A DNA stretch of 35,000 bases from Symbiodinium natans (GCA_905221605.1 CAJNDS010002473.1:240001-275000), one strand, 5' to 3'; positions 16,393 through 23,480 are shown, numbered from the stretch's first letter. Notes: generated by a model not told the origin, from the letters alone. Made by a program: numbers and translations.

Positions 16393-16614
16393 ATGATGAA
16401 GCCCAAACCCCAAACCCCAAACCCAAAACCCAAAACCCCAAACCCTAAACCCGAGCTTATGCCCTCTGAACTCCAAACCCCGGAACCTGAAGCCCTGAGG
16501 CCCCTTGAAGCTCCTGAGCACTGAGCCCCCGTGAATCCGAAACCCTAATAGCCCCACAACCCTAAACCCTAAATCCTGGGTTTTAGGGTTTAGGGTTTGG
16601 GGTTTAGGGTTGAG
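16393..16614. repeat. CCCCAAA tract, degenerate words, short TTTAGGG array
   Basis: CCCCAAA/CCCAAAA at 16400-16452, degenerate C-rich words to 16575, then TTTAGGG/TTTGGGG at 16582-16610. Confidence 0.85.
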
Positions 16615-16697
16615 GGTATGCTGACCCTTGAAAAGGAGCGCGAAGAGCGCTTCTGCGATGCGCGGACGAAGCGCTTTCCGGAGATGAAGTGCGCACC
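16615..16697 (+). CDS. Coding-like exon between two telomeric arrays
   Basis: It follows GGGTTGAG and ends before GTTTAGGG. The 83-nt island reads MLTLEKEREERFCDARTKRF then PEMKCA. The strongly charged, helical composition makes coding likely. Both splice ends are formed by telomere-type sequence. Not recognised. Confidence 0.55.
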
Positions 16698-16945
16698 GTT
16701 TAGGGTTTAGGGTTTAGGGTTTAGGGTTTAGAGTTTAGGGTTTAGGGTTTTGCGTTTGGGGTTTAGGATTTCGGATTTCGGGTTTAGGGTTTCGGGTTAG
16801 TGACATGGGCCCTTGATGTGGTCCCTTAGCTCCCTTTACAGGGTTCTGACGTATTGGCCCTTGGTTTATAGGGTATGTAAGGGGTACCCTAAATCCTAAA
16901 CCCTAAATCCTAAACCCTAAACCCTAAACCCTAAACTCTAAACCC
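16698..16945. repeat. Telomeric array, MITE family 2 copy B, opposite telomeric array
   Basis: TTTAGGG at 16698-16798. Positions 16803-16890 match family 2 up to GTATGTAAGGGG, where the copy is cut off. CCCTAAA follows at 16887-16945. The MITE's 3' half is replaced by the array. Confidence 0.75.
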
Positions 16946-17128
16946 AAAAAAGTTAGAAACCTTTTTAAGGACAAATAGTGCTGGGATTCCCTATACTTTA
17001 CTCTTGGGTATTGAAGCTGTTGAGCTTAAAAGGACCCCCGCCCCTCCCCCCCCCCCCCCCAAAACAAGGAACTCTGAATTTGAGCAAAGCATATAAACCC
17101 CAAGCCCACAATCCGTTGCATAGCCTTA
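16946..17128. other. Unique DNA with C homopolymer
   Basis: AT-richer unique sequence and a C run at 17046-17060. A short open piece TRNSEFEQSI lies near 17065. No gene called. Confidence 0.35.
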
Positions 17129-17236
17129 CCCGGGCAGGATCCAAAAGTAGATGACTTTAAGGGTTCCTAAGAATCACCGAATAGTAGTATAGGGCACTTG
17201 GTTTGGGGGCTTCTACTTTTTGGATCCTCCCAGGGT
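17129..17236. mobile_element. MITE family 6, uninterrupted copy
   Basis: The ends CAGGATCCAAAAGTAGA and TCTACTTTTTGGATCCTCCC are inverted repeats. The middle is AGGGTTCCTAAGAATCACC...AGTAGTATAGGGCAC. Split or partial copies lie at 19307-19452, 29737-29790, 30147-30362, 31867-31925 and 32385-32430. No ORF. Confidence 0.7.
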
Positions 17237-17391
17237 TTTGGGTAAACACCCTCGGCCCAAATGGAGCCCTAAACCTAGACCCTAAACCCTAAACCCTAAA
17301 CCCTAAACCTAACCGAATGGCGACCATTCCGCAGTTGATTTGGAACAGAATTGAAGCTCCCTGGGGGGCCACCCTGGGCCCTGCACCTTAG
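17237..17391 (+). CDS. Exon-like ORF across a short C-rich telomeric insert
   Basis: Part A (to 17264) reads PSAQM. An insert of CCCTAAA units (17265-17320) is bounded by AATGG at 17260-17264 and 17316-17320. Part B reads ATIPQLIWNRIEAPWGATLG, then PAP and a TAG at 17389-17391. An ATG (17317) lies in the right repeat copy, so part B alone could also be a small ORF. Confidence 0.35.
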
Positions 17392-17410
17392 TCTCGAAAC
17401 CCAACCCCTA

Positions 17411-17730
17411 ATGTTGGACCTGCTTTATTAGGGGGGGGGGGGGGGGTCGCTTTAAAGTCAATTTGGCGGAATTAGGACCCCCTCACTGTTTGACGGGTCC
17501 GCTTTAAAGTCAAACCGTCCGGGCGCCGTAAGAAAATTCCACGTGGCGCGCCTTTAAAAAAGATAACCGGGCATTGCTGCCCCTTTTAAACATATCTAAA
17601 CCCCACCCTATTAAAATCATATAAGCCCCCGGGGCCGTGTAATCAGGACCCAATCCACGCCCCGACTGTTCAGGGGGGGGGGGTGGGGGGGGGGGGGGGG
17701 GGGGGCCCCACATTAAAGCAGGTCCCACAT
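17411..17730. mobile_element. MITE-like family 8 (320 bp, TA target duplication)
   Basis: The terminal inverted repeats ATGTTGGACCTGCTTTA and ATGTGGGACCTGCTTTA (right arm reversed) differ at one of 17 positions. TA flanks both ends (17409-17410, 17731-17732). The interior has GCTTTAAAGTCAA twice in direct orientation and two long G homopolymers (17429-17445, 17673-17705). No transposase ORF. Confidence 0.75.
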
Positions 17731-17745
17731 TACGCATTACCCAAA

Positions 17746-18101
17746 GGGTCCTAAGTAAGGGTTCTTGAGGGTTTAGGGTTTGGGGTTTAGGGTTTTGGGT
17801 TTAGGGTTTAGGGTTTAGGGTCCGAAGTACCTATAGAGGGGACATTTACCCAAGCCATAATCGTAAAGTCATATTGCAGAAATTCCTACTTTCTACTATG
17901 TAGGTGCTTAGGACCCTTTGGGTTCTAGGGTTCAAGGGCCTCGACAAACCATTATCATCCCCTGAGAATACCGATTCTACTTATATGAGACATTACACGG
18001 AATTACATGCTACAGCTGAATACTCGTCATGTTGAGGAAAGATGGCCCTACATTGCCTCTTCGAAACGGGCTTGGGCTTTCTGCCGATGTCGTTGATAAA
18101 G
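17746..18101 (+). CDS. Coding-like islands flanked by a telomeric insert
   Basis: GGGTCCTAAGTA (17746-17757) and GGGTCCGAAGTA (17818-17829) bracket a TTTAGGG insert. After it, one frame reads EVPIEGTFTQAIIVKSYCRN and another RSTYRGDIYPSHNRKVILQK. The island 17937-18035 reads GLDKPLSSPENTDSTYMRHY then TELHATAEYSSC and TGA. A further open piece (18036-18101) reads KDGPTLPLRNGLGLSADVVD before GTTTCC. The frames do not all agree, so this may be several exons or a decayed gene. Confidence 0.45.
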
Positions 18102-18280
18102 GTTTCCTGGGCTTTCTTCTGGCTGGCTCTTAGGACTTTTAACTTTTTTGGGTTTTCTGCGAAACTACAATAAGGAACCTAAAAGTTAAGCTTTTAGGAG
18201 GGGTTCAGAAGTCAGCCAAGTTACTTCTTCTTTTTTCAGAACTGAAGAGATTCGGAAGCTCAGCGCACCCAAGGCATGGG
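18102..18280 (+). CDS. Conventional intron and 41-nt exon
   Basis: An intron-like segment (18102-18239) begins GTTTCC and ends in a strong polypyrimidine acceptor ACTTCTTCTTTTTTCAG. The exon (18240-18280) reads TEEIRKLSAPKAW, or in another phase ELKRFGSSAHPRHG, and ends at G|GTTTAGGG. Acceptor quality makes this one of the better-supported exon boundaries. The phase is undecided. Confidence 0.5.
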
Positions 18281-18455
18281 GTTTAGGGTTTAGGGTTTAG
18301 GGTTTACGGTTTCGGGTTTCGGGTTTAGGGTTTAGGGTTTAGGGTTTAGGGTTTAGGTTGCAGGGTTTAGGGTTTAGGGTTTCGGGGTTTCGGGGTTTCG
18401 GGGTTTCGGGGTTTCGGGGTTTCGGGGTTTCGGGGTTTCGGGGTTTAGGGCCTAA
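18281..18455 (+). repeat. Telomeric array switching to the 8-mer TTTCGGGG
   Basis: TTTAGGG and TTTCGGG units (18281-18378), then nine consecutive TTTCGGGG units (about 18379-18443). The block is homogeneous, which suggests recent amplification of a variant unit. Confidence 0.96.
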
Positions 18456-18462
18456 GCCCTAG

Positions 18463-18506
18463 AGCCTCGCGGGTGTCAATTTGTCGTGCAATGGCAGAGG
18501 GGGGGG
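18463..18506 (+). CDS. Candidate exon with GTAAGG donor
   Basis: It follows AGCCCTAG, reads ASRVSICRAMAEG and ends before GTAAGG in a G run. Short; linkage to the next exons is unknown. Confidence 0.3.
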
Positions 18507-18582
18507 GGTAAGGCGGCAAGGGTTCGTTTAGGGTGGTACAGTGCCCTACACACGATCCCTGAACGCTGACTTACCTTAAACG

Positions 18583-18980
18583 CTACGAATCGTGAAGAAT
18601 AGAATCAACTTTATCCTACAACATACGGCTGGGGCAAGCTGGAAGGAAGACATACTTGCAGACTGCAAGCCCTAAACCCTAAACCCTAAACTCTACACTC
18701 TAAACCCTAAACCCTAAACCCTAAACCCTACTGGCACCGTTTCGTGCGGCAGAGGTACCAGGATACGTCTCACCACATCCGATGGCCTGAAGCTCAGAGG
18801 AGAGTTTCCGAGAGGTAAGGGTCCCTTTCCAGGGTCCCTTTCCAGGGTCCATGTAGGGTTCAGGGTTAAGGGTTTAGGGTTTAGGGTTTGGGGTTGAGGG
18901 TTGAGGGTTGAGAGTTGAGGGATGCGGTGGGTAAACGTATACAGCGGGAACATAAGCTCAGGAAGCCCTTCGCGACTGTA
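18583..18980 (+). CDS. Three-part gene fragment spanning two telomeric inserts
   Basis: Part 1 (18583-18665) reads IVKNRINFILQHTAGASWKE then DILAD. A 68-nt CCCTAAA insert (18666-18733) is bounded by ACTG at 18662-18665 and 18730-18733. Part 2 (18734-18814) reads WHRFVRQRYQDTSHHIRWPE then AQRRVSE and ends at the donor GTAAGG. Part 3 (18920-18980) follows GTTGAG and reads DAVGKRIQREHKLRKPFATV. The joined frame is open throughout and rich in Arg, Lys, His and Gln, the most protein-like chain outside the retroelements. The second gap is a GT-AG intron with GAGG at both ends. The protein is not recognised. Confidence 0.6.
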
Positions 18981-19240
18981 GGGTTGAGGGTTCATTCCCG
19001 GCAGTCCGAGCCACCCTAGATGCACTGAATCTTGAAACCCTTTGGACCCCTATCCCTACGAGCACCCCCCAACTACCCTTGAACCATAACAGTAGGGTAT
19101 ATAAGTAGGGGCGAGCTTCTCCGAGGCATCTGGATGCCAAAGACCATATTGTGTCCTTGCTGCACTTACTACGTAGCTGCGTTGTGGGTTCAGGGTTTGG
19201 GGCTTAGGGCTTAGGGTTTAGGGTTTGGGGTCTAGCTTAG
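18981..19240 (+). other. Further small islands and degenerate telomeric words
   Basis: Positions 18990-19034 read FIPGSPSHPRCTES then stop. Positions 19109-19176 follow ATATAAGTAG, read ASFSEASGCQRPYCVLAALT and end in TAG. Telomeric words lie at 19190-19232. Possible exons, not linked. Confidence 0.4.
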
Positions 19241-19309
19241 CTGTTCTCGGCCCGAAGAGCCCTACACTCCAAGCCACTCTTAGCCCGAAACTCCCTAGGC
19301 GCTACTGAG
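19241..19309 (+). CDS. Coding-like island ending at MITE family 6
   Basis: It follows TCTAGCTTAG and reads LFSARRALHSKPLLARNSLG then ATE. The frame runs on into the MITE (TPGRIR), so the MITE has inserted at or near an exon edge. Confidence 0.4.
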
Positions 19310-19452
19310 ACCCCTGGAAGGATCCGAAAAAAAAACGGTCCCTTGAAGGGTTTAGGGTTTAGGGTCTAGGGTTTAGGGTGTAGGGTTTAGGGTTTAGGGT
19401 TTAAGAATAGGTAATTACTACTTTGGGGGTTCGACTTTGTTGGATCTTTCAG
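19307..19452. mobile_element. MITE family 6 copy split by a telomeric array
   Basis: The left arm ACCCCTGGAAGGATCCGAAA (19310-19347) and the right arm TTACTACTTTGGGGGTTCGA...GGATCTTTCAGAG (19405-19452) correspond to the two halves of the intact copy at 17129-17236. Between them are about 55 nt of TTTAGGG variants (19348-19403). Confidence 0.6.
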
Positions 19453-19694
19453 AGACGCTTTCGGCCACACAGCTACAAGTTCCCAACAGAGATGTTGAGT
19501 CCCCCTGTCTCTTCTTTAAGCAACTCTCTGTTTTTGTTTTCCTTTCTCTCGCTTAAAGCAAGTCCATGTGTTTAGGGTTTAGGGTTTAGGGTTTAGGGTT
19601 TAGGGTTTAGGGTTTAGGGTTTAGGGTTTAGGGTTTAGGGTTTAGGGTTTAGGGTTTAGGGTTTAGGGTTTAGGGTTTAGGGTTTAGGATGCCT
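19453..19694 (+). repeat. Small island then 17-unit telomeric array
   Basis: Positions 19450-19500 are open (RDAFGHTATSSQQRC). The pyrimidine-rich DNA that follows ends in CGCTTAAAG. (TTTAGGG)n spans 19570-19688. Confidence 0.85.
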
Positions 19695-19792
19695 AAAGCC
19701 CCAAGGTTCCCTAATGCTCCCCACTACTCCCTTCGGCTCCCTTCCCTGGGTACCTACCCCCCGCTTGAACCCCCCCTCCCTGAAGAACCCTA
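19695..19792 (+). repeat. MITE-like family 4, copy 2
   Basis: Shares CCCCAAGGTTCCCTAATG...CTCCCTTC...CCCTGGGTACCT...TTGAACCCCCCCTCCCTG with 14408-14530. It begins directly at the end of a telomeric array. Confidence 0.6.
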
Positions 19793-19819
19793 TAAGACTA
19801 TGTACCCCTTGCGAATTAG

Positions 19820-20296
19820 GTGTGTATTTTTGTTTATATACAACCCAAGAGGATAAGCGAGGAAACCGAAGTCTACATTGTGTGCGGACAGGGTTTGTAC
19901 CGATTGAGTGCTGTCGCAGCGGACCGCGAGGCATTTGAAAAGGCGTGCCTAGGGGGCAAGAGGCTCTGTTACGGAAGCACAGATGGAAATCGACGACCAA
20001 TCTCTGGATGGTTGGTCGTGAAGGATGAGGAAGGCGAGGGATTCAGACCCACCGAGACCGAGTTCTACAAGTCTTTTGAAGAACTTGGTGGAGCCTTCCT
20101 GGTGGGCTCCAGTCCGTACGCTCCAGAACATGGCGAGGTGTTGCGTAGCATTACACGAGCAACTTACGGCCAGATTGCTAGTGCGTTTGCTGAAGCTGCC
20201 AAGATTGGATGCTACTGGGCGAATATCTGGTGCGTAACCAGGTCTGTAAGAGTCAGGGCCAGAAGGTACCCCTACTATCGGAAACCTAAACCCTAA
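19820..20296 (+). CDS. Hypothetical protein exon, about 150 codons
   Basis: The longest non-retroelement ORF in the window. No ATG starts it (the first codon is GTG), so it is probably an internal or 3' exon, perhaps from an acceptor near CCCAAG at 19850. It reads EVYIVCGQGLYRLSAVAADR, then EAFEKACLGGKRLCYGSTDG, then ISGWLVVKDEEGEGF. After that comes a stretch rich in Glu and Phe, then TRATYGQIASAFAEAAKIGC. Its last codons run into a telomeric array. It is mixed alpha/beta, soluble in character, with no membrane segment. I do not recognise a family. Confidence 0.55.
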   Translation: MCIFVYIQPKRISEETEVYIVCGQGLYRLSAVAADREAFEKACLGGKRLCYGSTDGNRRPISGWLVVKDEEGEGFRPTETEFYKSFEELGGAFLVGSSPYAPEHGEVLRSITRATYGQIASAFAEAAKIGCYWANIWCVTRSVRVRARRYPYYRKPKP

Positions 20297-20598
20297 ACCC
20301 TAAACCCTAAACCCTAAACCCTAAACCTTAAACCCTAAACCCTAAACCCTAAACCCTAAACCCTAAACATGAATTTTGGGGCTAGGTCGTCCTGCTAGGA
20401 AACCCCCCCCCATATTACTCAGAACCCTTTTAAATCCTAGACCCTAAACCCTAAACCCTAAATCCTGAACCCTAGCTCTAAACCCTAAACCCTAGCCGAA
20501 CCTTAAACCCGAAACCCTAAATCCTAGACCCTATAGACCCTAGACCCTCAACCCTTAACCCTAAACCCAAGCCCTAAACCCTAAACCTGTCATCCCCT
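20284..20598 (-). repeat. C-rich telomeric arrays, clean then degenerate
   Basis: (CCCTAAA)n at 20284-20368, a short unique piece, and decayed CCCTAAA/CCCTAGA words at 20440-20588. Confidence 0.92.
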
Positions 20599-20700
20599 GA
20601 AGCTTCCTACAGCTTTCATGCCAAGGATCCCATCAATGCCAAGCGGATCCACCGGAATGCTCCGACCCTTGACACTGCAACGTGGCTGCAGAGCATTTAG
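20599..20700 (+). CDS. Coding-like island with TAG (33 codons)
   Basis: The frame from GAA at 20599 is open to TAG at 20698-20700 and reads EASYSFHAKDPINAKRIHRN then APTLDTATWLQSI. The stop coincides with the first TTTAG of the following array, so the true exon may be longer with TAG inside an intron. Not recognised. Confidence 0.5.
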   Translation, partial: EASYSFHAKDPINAKRIHRNAPTLDTATWLQSI

Positions 20701-20777
20701 GGTTTAGGGTTTAGGGTTTGGGGTTTGGGGTTTGGGGTTTGGGGTTGGGGTTTGGGGTTTGGGGTTTGGGGTTTGGG
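20701..20777 (+). repeat. TTTAGGG array passing into TTTGGGG
   Basis: Two to three TTTAGGG units followed by about eight TTTGGGG units. Confidence 0.95.
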
Positions 20778-20898
20778 AATCCCCTCATGGTTAAGGCTAT
20801 TTAGGGCTAATGCAGCCTAATAAGGCTATTTAAGGGGGGAACCTAGGGGCTCTAGCATAGAGGGGGGGGGGGGGGGGGGGGTAGTAGGGAAACCCATG
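20778..20898. mobile_element. MITE family 3, left-truncated copy with G homopolymer
   Basis: The interior GGCTATTTAGGGCTAAT...GGCTATTTAAGGGGGGAACCTAGGGG and right end GTAGTAGGGAAACCCATG match 28205-28355. The left arm is replaced by TTTGGGG repeats. A run of about 20 G lies at 20862-20881. Confidence 0.75.
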
Positions 20899-20952
20899 AA
20901 AGTGAGCAACTTATTCTTCTTTTGTGTGTATGTGGCTGTGTTTGCGGCTTTG

Positions 20953-21050
20953 CTTGTGCTTGTGCTTGTGCTTGTGCTTGTGCTTGTGCTTGTGCTTGTG
21001 CTTGTGCTTGTGCTTGTGCTTGTGTTTGTGTTTGTGTGCCTGTCTGTGTG
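20953..21050 (+). repeat. (CTTGTG)n microsatellite
   Basis: About thirteen CTTGTG hexamers followed by TTTGTG and TGTCTG variants. Long ORFs in all frames here (polyLV, polyCA, polyQA) are translations of the repeat, not genes. Confidence 0.95.
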
Positions 21051-21119
21051 TCTGTGCGCCTGTGTCTATGTATGCGTGTGGGGCTTAGGTTACGGGGTTT
21101 ACTGCGCTTTTGGCCGTAG

Positions 21120-21227
21120 GGTGCGTGCTTGGGGTGAGGTCGGCAAACGCCGGGAAGAAAACCTTTAAGAGTGACTGCCTGAGATTTGCAACTTCCCAAC
21201 GAAGTCTTGTCCCGGCATGTTCGGTTG
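21120..21227 (+). CDS. Coding-like exon (about 36 codons)
   Basis: It follows GCTTTTGGCCGTAG and reads VRSANAGKKTFKSDCLRFAT then SQRSLVPACSVE, ending where CCCTAAA begins. A second frame (EVGKRREENL) is also open over part. Not recognised. Confidence 0.45.
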
Positions 21228-21327
21228 AACCCTAAACCCTAAACCCTAAACCCTAAACCCTAAACCCTAAACCCTAAACCCTAAACCCTAAACCCTAAAC
21301 CCTAAACCCTAAACCCTAAACCCCCAG
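21228..21327 (-). repeat. Clean (CCCTAAA)n array
   Basis: Thirteen perfect units between two coding-like islands. Confidence 0.97.
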
Positions 21328-21401
21328 GCCTGCTCTGGGGCGGGGCAGCGACTGGCCTTCCAAAGAGCCGGGGGCCGCCCCAGCCGCGGAGCTCAGCTTG
21401 G
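21328..21401 (+). CDS. Candidate exon, frame undecided
   Basis: It follows CCCCCAG and ends before GTTTGGGG. It reads ACSGAGQRLAFQRAGGRPSR or, in another phase, GLLWGGAATGLPKSRGPPQP. GC-rich, so both frames are open. Confidence 0.35.
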
Positions 21402-21702
21402 GTTTGGGGTTTAGGGTTTGGGGTTTAGGGTTTAGGGTTTGGGGTTTAGGGTTTAGGGTTTAGGGTTTAGGGTTTAGGGCTTCGGGTTTGGGGTTTCGGG
21501 TTTCGGGTTTGGGGTTTAGGGTCTGGGGTTTAGGGTTTAGGGTTTAGGTCTTCGGGTTTGGGGTTTTGGGGTTTCGGGTTGGTCGGTTCTCTGTTCGGGG
21601 GTTTAGAGTTTGAGGTGTGGGGTTAGTGATTTGGGCTTGGGGTGTGGGCTCTCAGGGGCTTTGCCCTTACCCTTCTCCCTGTTTGGGGTTCCCATCCTTC
21701 AG
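21402..21702 (+). repeat. Mixed TTTAGGG/TTTGGGG/TTTCGGG tract and pyrimidine-rich acceptor region
   Basis: Variant telomeric units to about 21585. The following G/T-rich then pyrimidine-rich DNA (CCTTCTCCCTGTTTG...CCATCCTTCAG) ends in a strong acceptor at 21702. Confidence 0.85.
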
Positions 21703-21911
21703 GACAAATGAGCCCTAAACGGGTTTATGACTCATATTCTTCGATAGGGATTATAATCGTGTAGAGTATAGGATATATGACCCCAATTTTAGGGTGCATG
21801 TGTTTCCCAAGGATTAGGATCCTTTTAGGTGCCCTGCGTCCATGAAATTTGGTCCTGGGCTGCGTCTCCAGAAAGGTTGATCGGCAGGGAAACCCTGAAG
21901 GCAATCCGAAG
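21703..21911 (+). CDS. Two exons with good splice signals
   Basis: Exon A (21703 onward) reads QMSPKRVYDSYSSIGIIIV, with an undecided 3' end. Exon B (21829-21911) follows GGATCCTTTTAG, reads VPCVHEIWSWAASPERLIGR then ETLKAIR, and ends at AG|GTTTAGGG, a donor built from the telomeric unit. Composition is strongly protein-like. Not recognised. Confidence 0.5.
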
Positions 21912-21948
21912 GTTTAGGGTTTAGGGTTCAGGGTTTTGGGTTTAGGGT

Positions 21949-22420
21949 CAAGGGTTGCCTCTATTTTATGGGTTCAGCTCCACCCGATTGACCGGTCTGA
22001 CCCTCGCGTCACTTGATCAATCCTCCGTCACGGGAGTTGTTCGACTCCGTGCATGTATGGGGCTTCATCTCTTTGCAGGTTTAGGGTTTAGGATCTAGGG
22101 TCTGGGGTTTAGGGTTTGGGGTGAGGGTTTAGGGTTTTGGGTTTTGGGTTTTGGGTTTTGGGTTTAGGGTTTGGGGTTTGGGGTCTGGGGTTTAGGGTTT
22201 AGGGTTTCGGGGTCCAATTTCTTTGCAGGTGTGCAAAATGCCGAACAGGGAGGGGGGTGCTGATGCAGACCTCGTCGCCAGACCGAGTGATTACGTGTAT
22301 AGGAACAGTGCTTTTGAGGACATGTGCCAGAGGTTTTACTGGGGCCAAATGGTCTTAACCTCACTGTTGCCTGCCTTGCACTCATCATGCGACAGCTTTT
22401 TCGGCTGCAAACCATCCTGA
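21949..22420 (+). CDS. Exons joined across a telomeric GT-AG intron with 11-bp direct repeats
   Basis: Upstream exon (to 22078): its 3' frame reads SRELFDSVHVWGFISLQ. Its 5' part is open in other frames (RRVASILWVQLHPIDRSDP), so a frame slip lies near 22000-22010. The intron (22079-22228) starts GTTTAGGG, holds TTTAGGG/TTTTGGG variants and ends TTTCTTTGCAG. TCTTTGCAGGT is exact at 22070-22080 and 22220-22230. The downstream exon reads VCKMPNREGGADADLVARPS then YVYRNSAFEDMCQRFYWGQM, with TGA at 22418-22420. Protein unknown. Confidence 0.6.
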
Positions 22421-22559
22421 TTGCCACATCAGAGTAGAAGGTTGCACAGCTTCTTCATGTACGGCCAAGGCTGTGGACGCTACAGCCGACACCCTGAACC
22501 CTAAATCCGAAACCCTAACCCCTGCACCCTAATCCCTAAACCCTAACCCCTAAACACTA
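22421..22559. other. Unique DNA and short C-rich tract
   Basis: Unique to 22490, then CCCTAAA-like words to 22559. No gene. Confidence 0.4.
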
Positions 22560-22780
22560 AGCATCCTGACTCCAGGCCGCATGCCGGTGGAGGGTGCCGC
22601 CCTGGATTGGTATGACCGGGTCCGCTCGCGCGAGCTCGAGGTGGATCCAAGCTTAGGGCGTTTAGGGTTTAGGGTTAGGGTTTAGGGTTTGTCGTTTAGG
22701 GTTTAGGGTTTAGGGTTTAGGGCTAGAAGGGCTGCAAGGGACTAAGACCCTAAGCCCTGACCCCTACACCCTTAAACCCG
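22560..22780 (+). CDS. Exon-like chain across a telomeric insert
   Basis: Part A (22560-22659), with an ATG at 22581, reads MPVEGAALDWYDRVRSRELE then VDPSLG. An insert of TTTAGGG units (22660-22723, 64 nt) is bounded by TTAGGGC at 22653-22659 and 22717-22723. Part B reads LEGLQGTKTLSPDPYTL. Part A is one of the most protein-like islands here. The direct repeat is partly telomere-like, which weakens that evidence. Confidence 0.5.
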
Positions 22781-23200
22781 CAATCCTAAATCCTTAAAAT
22801 AACCCAGAATCCTAAATCATAAAACCCTAAGATTGGGTGCAGGATTTCGGTTTGTGTTCAGGGTAAAAGGTGTAGAGTTTCGCTCTCAAGGTTCAGGGTT
22901 CATATATATATATATATTATTGTAGATATGTGTATCTATATATATATATATATATATGTTTCCACTTGTTTTTTTATGCTTTGCTTATTTGTTTATTTAA
23001 TTGTTTACTTATTTATTTGTTTCTATTAAGTGACGTTTTTATTTATGCACGCATATTTTGCAGAGAACCATCATTGCCATGACTGTCAAGAAGAAACCGT
23101 CACACTCTAAACCCCCGACTCTAGTCTAGTGATTCTAGCCGATTCTAGCCGTCTCCTGACTTGTTGCGGGCTGACCAGGCGTAACCCTGAACCCTTCGCC
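22781..23200. other. AT-rich region with (AT)n and a small exon candidate
   Basis: (AT)n at 22902-22956 and T-rich DNA with TTATTTGTTTATTTAATTG to about 23050, the most AT-rich part of the window. An acceptor CGCATATTTTGCAG precedes an island (23063-23128) reading RTIIAMTVKKKPSHSKPPTL and stop. Confidence 0.6.
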
Positions 23201-23432
23201 CAAACCCTAAACCCTAAACCCTAAACCCTACAAGCCCTAAACCCTAAACCCTAAACCCTAAACCCTACAAGCCCTAAACTCTAAACTCTCAGCCCTTAAC
23301 CATGAACGGGGCTTCGTAGGGCTCAGGGCTTGCTGGGGGTTTAGGGTTTAGGGTTTAGGGTTTAGGGTTTAGGGTTTAGGGTTTAGGGTTTAGGGTTTAG
23401 GGTTTCCCTAAACCCCTAACCCTGCTTTCAGG
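23201..23432. repeat. CCCTAAA array facing a TTTAGGG array
   Basis: C-rich at 23201-23290 (with CCCTACAAG interruptions), about 45 nt of unique DNA, then ten TTTAGGG units at 23337-23404 and an abrupt switch to CCCTAAACCCC. Confidence 0.95.
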
Positions 23433-23480
23433 ACATAGCATTCAGGAGTTCAGAGAATCGGGACATCCCAACCGGAGTTT
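23433..23480 (+). CDS. Candidate exon, 15-16 codons
   Basis: It follows CCCTGCTTTCAG, reads DIAFRSSENRDIPTGV and ends in TAG, or just before GTTTAG used as a donor. Confidence 0.4.

Noticed and set aside
17510-17737. Minus-strand ORF with polyproline
   Set aside because: It is the translation of the G homopolymer and inverted end of MITE family 8.
20852-21199. Long ORFs with polyQA, polyLV or polyCA
   Set aside because: They come from the (CTTGTG)n microsatellite and are open in all frames for that reason.
22902-22956. Replication origin or promoter in the (AT)n stretch
   Set aside because: Simple-sequence AT repeat only; nothing else supports an origin or promoter.
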